Shown here one piece after another: positions 62,575 to 64,000 of a stretch of DNA of 64,000 bases. Positions within the stretch are counted from its first letter, which is position 1; each line of letters starts with the position of its first letter. The position numbers and the translations under genes were made by a program. The notes under the pieces were generated by a model that worked only from the letters and a program-made list of their open reading frames with translations, was not told the origin of the DNA and did no database searches. This DNA is from Motilibacter deserti. Lineage in GTDB: Bacteria > Actinomycetota > Actinomycetes > Motilibacterales > Motilibacteraceae. The stretch is from the NCBI RefSeq assembly GCF_011250635.1, contig NZ_JAANNP010000002.1, forward strand, positions 588,129-652,128, read 5' to 3'.

Positions 62575-63513
62575 TCATGCAGGCATGCAGGTCGCTCCGC
62601 ACCGCCTGATGGGACCGGTCCAGCCGCGTGCGATGAGCAGTGTCCCCACCTGCTTCGCCACCTCACAGGGGCGCCCCGTGACGTCGGGGTAGCCGTAGCG
62701 CAGGGTGGCTCGAGCGCCGAGGGTCACGGCGTTGTCCCGCGCCATGTCGCGCCAGATGTCCTGCGGCCTCGAGTGCCCCAGACGGCCGTCCAGCTCGATG
62801 AGCACGCCGTAGTCCTCGTAGTCGACGTCCCGGTAGACCGTCGCCACGCTGACCACTTCCCTGGCTTGCCGCCGGCCCGTCGGTAGGCCGTGGCGACGCT
62901 CCACGTCTCGCAGGTAGCGCAGCTCGAGCAGTGTGTGGGCTCCTGCCGCCACGTCGTCGAGCACCCCGAGGACGTCGCGCCGGCGGTGGAAGCGCCCGTG
63001 GCGGGAGGCCGCGTCCCGCAACCGCTCCGGCGTCGTCAGGCGACGCTGAACCGCCTGTGCGACGAGGGCCAGGGCGTCGTCGAGGGTCCGCGCCGTGGCG
63101 GCGAGGTCCAGCACGGTGTGCTCGAGGCGTGTGCGACGCGGGGCCGCGCTCGGGTGAGTGCTCCCGTGGAGCAGCTTTGACCTACGCACGTGGACGCCCG
63201 CGGGTGGTGCAATGCGACGGTCGGCCGGGATGACGATCGTGGGCTGCGCGGGAGGTGCATCAAGAAGCCCCCACAGCCACGCGGCCGAGCCGTGGCTGGC
63301 GGTGGCGCCGCGGCCGCACGCGAGCACTGCCGCCCAGATCTCGCCGAGCGGCGTGAGCGGCCCTTGATCGACGCAGTAGACCGCTCGGTGAACGGTCCGC
63401 CAGCGCCCGGACTCGAGGCGCCAGTCGAGGGCATCGGTGGAGAGGACCTGCAGGGCCTGGCCACGGGAGATGACGCAACCCTGCTTCTGCGCGACCTGCA
63501 TCAGCCACGTCAT
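62575..63513 (-). CDS. AbiEi-like N-domain with DUF559 (Vsr-like nuclease fold) protein
   Basis: A 312-residue protein. The first ~90 residues ('QVAQKQGCVISRGQALQVLSTDALDWRLESGRWRTVHRAVYCVDQ') match the winged-helix AbiEi antitoxin N-domain. The C-terminal ~100 ('YRDVDYEDYGVLIELDGRLGHSRPQDIWRDMARDNAVTLGARATLRYGYPDV') match DUF559, an endonuclease-like fold with E-x-D and a following RD. Such proteins are very common in actinomycetes, often without the AbiEii toxin; none is seen here. It is more likely a lineage-specific nuclease or regulator than a full TA system. Confidence 0.82.
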   Translation of the reverse strand: MTWLMQVAQKQGCVISRGQALQVLSTDALDWRLESGRWRTVHRAVYCVDQGPLTPLGEIWAAVLACGRGATASHGSAAWLWGLLDAPPAQPTIVIPADRRIAPPAGVHVRRSKLLHGSTHPSAAPRRTRLEHTVLDLAATARTLDDALALVAQAVQRRLTTPERLRDAASRHGRFHRRRDVLGVLDDVAAGAHTLLELRYLRDVERRHGLPTGRRQAREVVSVATVYRDVDYEDYGVLIELDGRLGHSRPQDIWRDMARDNAVTLGARATLRYGYPDVTGRPCEVAKQVGTLLIARGWTGPIRRCGATCMPA

Positions 63514-63675
63514 GGCACGAGCCTGGCGTCGTCCGCCGCGGGTCGTGCGTCGTCACCGACGGTCTGTGGACGAGCGCGCCGTCCCGCCGCACCTGTGGAG
63601 GACTCAACCCACGCGGTCGTGGCCGGAGCTCCACAGCTGCGGGAGGACGAAGGATCCTGCAGATAGGCGCAAGGC

Positions 63676-63715
63676 GTGGAGTGCCGGCCGTGCCATCACC
63701 CGGCCAGCACTCCAC
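63676..63715. repeat. intergenic hairpin element, copy C
   Basis: GTGGAGTGCCGGCCG - TGCCATCACC - CGGCCAGCACTCCAC is a 15-bp stem with one mismatch. It lies between the DUF559 gene and the gene at the window edge and shares its core with copies A and B. A weaker relative, CTGTGGAG...CTCCACAG, is at 63593-63637. Confidence 0.7.
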
Positions 63716-63732
63716 AACTCGGCAGTGCCGCC

Positions 63733-64000
63733 TCAGCCCAGCGGCATCTCGTCGAACAGCACCGTCGGCGCCTGCGGGTCGCGGGTGTCGTAGCGGTAGG
63801 ACCGGACGACCATGTCGGCGGTGTCGAGCACCGAGAACACGGTGATGTCGTTGCTCGAGACGTACGGCATCGGCCGGCCGGCGGCGTCCAGCAGCGGCGC
63901 GACGGTGGGGACGACCGGCTCGAGGCCGCCCGGGTCCCCGAGCAGGACGTTCTCGCCGTCGTCGGGGAGTGCGCGCTTCACGCCGTTGAAGTCGTCGAAC
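63733..64000 (-). CDS. hypothetical protein, N-terminal part outside the window
   Basis: The frame is open to the window edge; the GTG at 63981 is probably internal, because in-frame codons before it read 'FDDFNG'. The visible C-terminal 88 residues ('LGDPGGLEPVVPTVAPLLDAAGRPMPYVSSNDITVFSVLDTADMVVRSYRYD') end in 'LFDEMPLG'. I do not recognise it. Its stop is just beyond hairpin C. Confidence 0.6.
   Translation of the reverse strand, partial: FDDFNGVKRALPDDGENVLLGDPGGLEPVVPTVAPLLDAAGRPMPYVSSNDITVFSVLDTADMVVRSYRYDTRDPQAPTVLFDEMPLG

Overview
The window is high-GC DNA (clearly around 70% G+C or more by eye, with strong third-position G/C and many GTG starts). The gene set is typical of a free-living, spore-type or soil actinomycete: a LexA/LysM SOS pair, NrdR with the B12-dependent NrdJ, Sec-secreted polysaccharidases, and ROK/nag genes. 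I cannot name the genus. Two surface proteins end in OmpA-like domains that keep the diaminopimelate-binding Asp/Arg pair. This suggests a DAP-type Gram-positive wall.

Layout. 1-4.7 kb: a cut-off AraC regulator, a DinG-type helicase, a LigD-type ligase (phosphoesterase + ligase, no polymerase) and a small winged-helix regulator. 5-6.4 kb: an overlapping lipoprotein/secreted-protein pair. 6.6-8.2 kb: cold-shock gene, then lexA divergent from an SOS-type LysM protein with two LexA-type operators between. 8.4-11.5 kb: secreted GH97 alpha-glucosidase with a starch-binding module. 11.8-15.4 kb: nrdR-nrdJ with a candidate NrdR operator. 15.4-19.6 kb: an accessory island of lower G+C with two Fic/Doc genes, a small leaderless antitoxin candidate, a decayed IS110-type transposase and a wrecked vapBC pair.

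19.6-26.4 kb: a hypothetical gene, an FtsX/LolD-type ABC exporter, and a divergent NarL-type two-component system that probably controls it. 26.6-33.6 kb: a secreted Fn3/OmpA protein, a serine hydrolase and a GH43 enzyme. 33.7-52.7 kb is mostly an amino-sugar region: a UDP-sugar pyrophosphorylase, a secreted GH84 N-acetylglucosaminidase translationally coupled to nagA, a sugar ABC importer lacking its own ATPase, a ROK repressor, and an operon of nagB, ROK kinase, SIS-domain protein and a second nagA, with cutC convergent at the end. The simplest reading is that GH84 frees GlcNAc outside the cell, the importer takes it up, and kinase, NagA and NagB convert it to fructose-6-phosphate under ROK control. 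A helicase-associated gene (broken twice) and a Clp-N/HTH pair with twin palindromic operators sit inside this region.

52.7-64 kb: a beta-propeller exoprotein, a serine hydrolase, a mycothiol-type DinB-fold protein, a 1311-residue CshA/InlB-repeat/OmpA surface protein, release factor 3, an AbiEi/DUF559-like protein and a cut-off gene. Related intergenic hairpins recur at 31.5, 62.5 and 63.7 kb. I see no tRNA, rRNA or CRISPR. All identifications come from reading motifs; none was checked by a database search.
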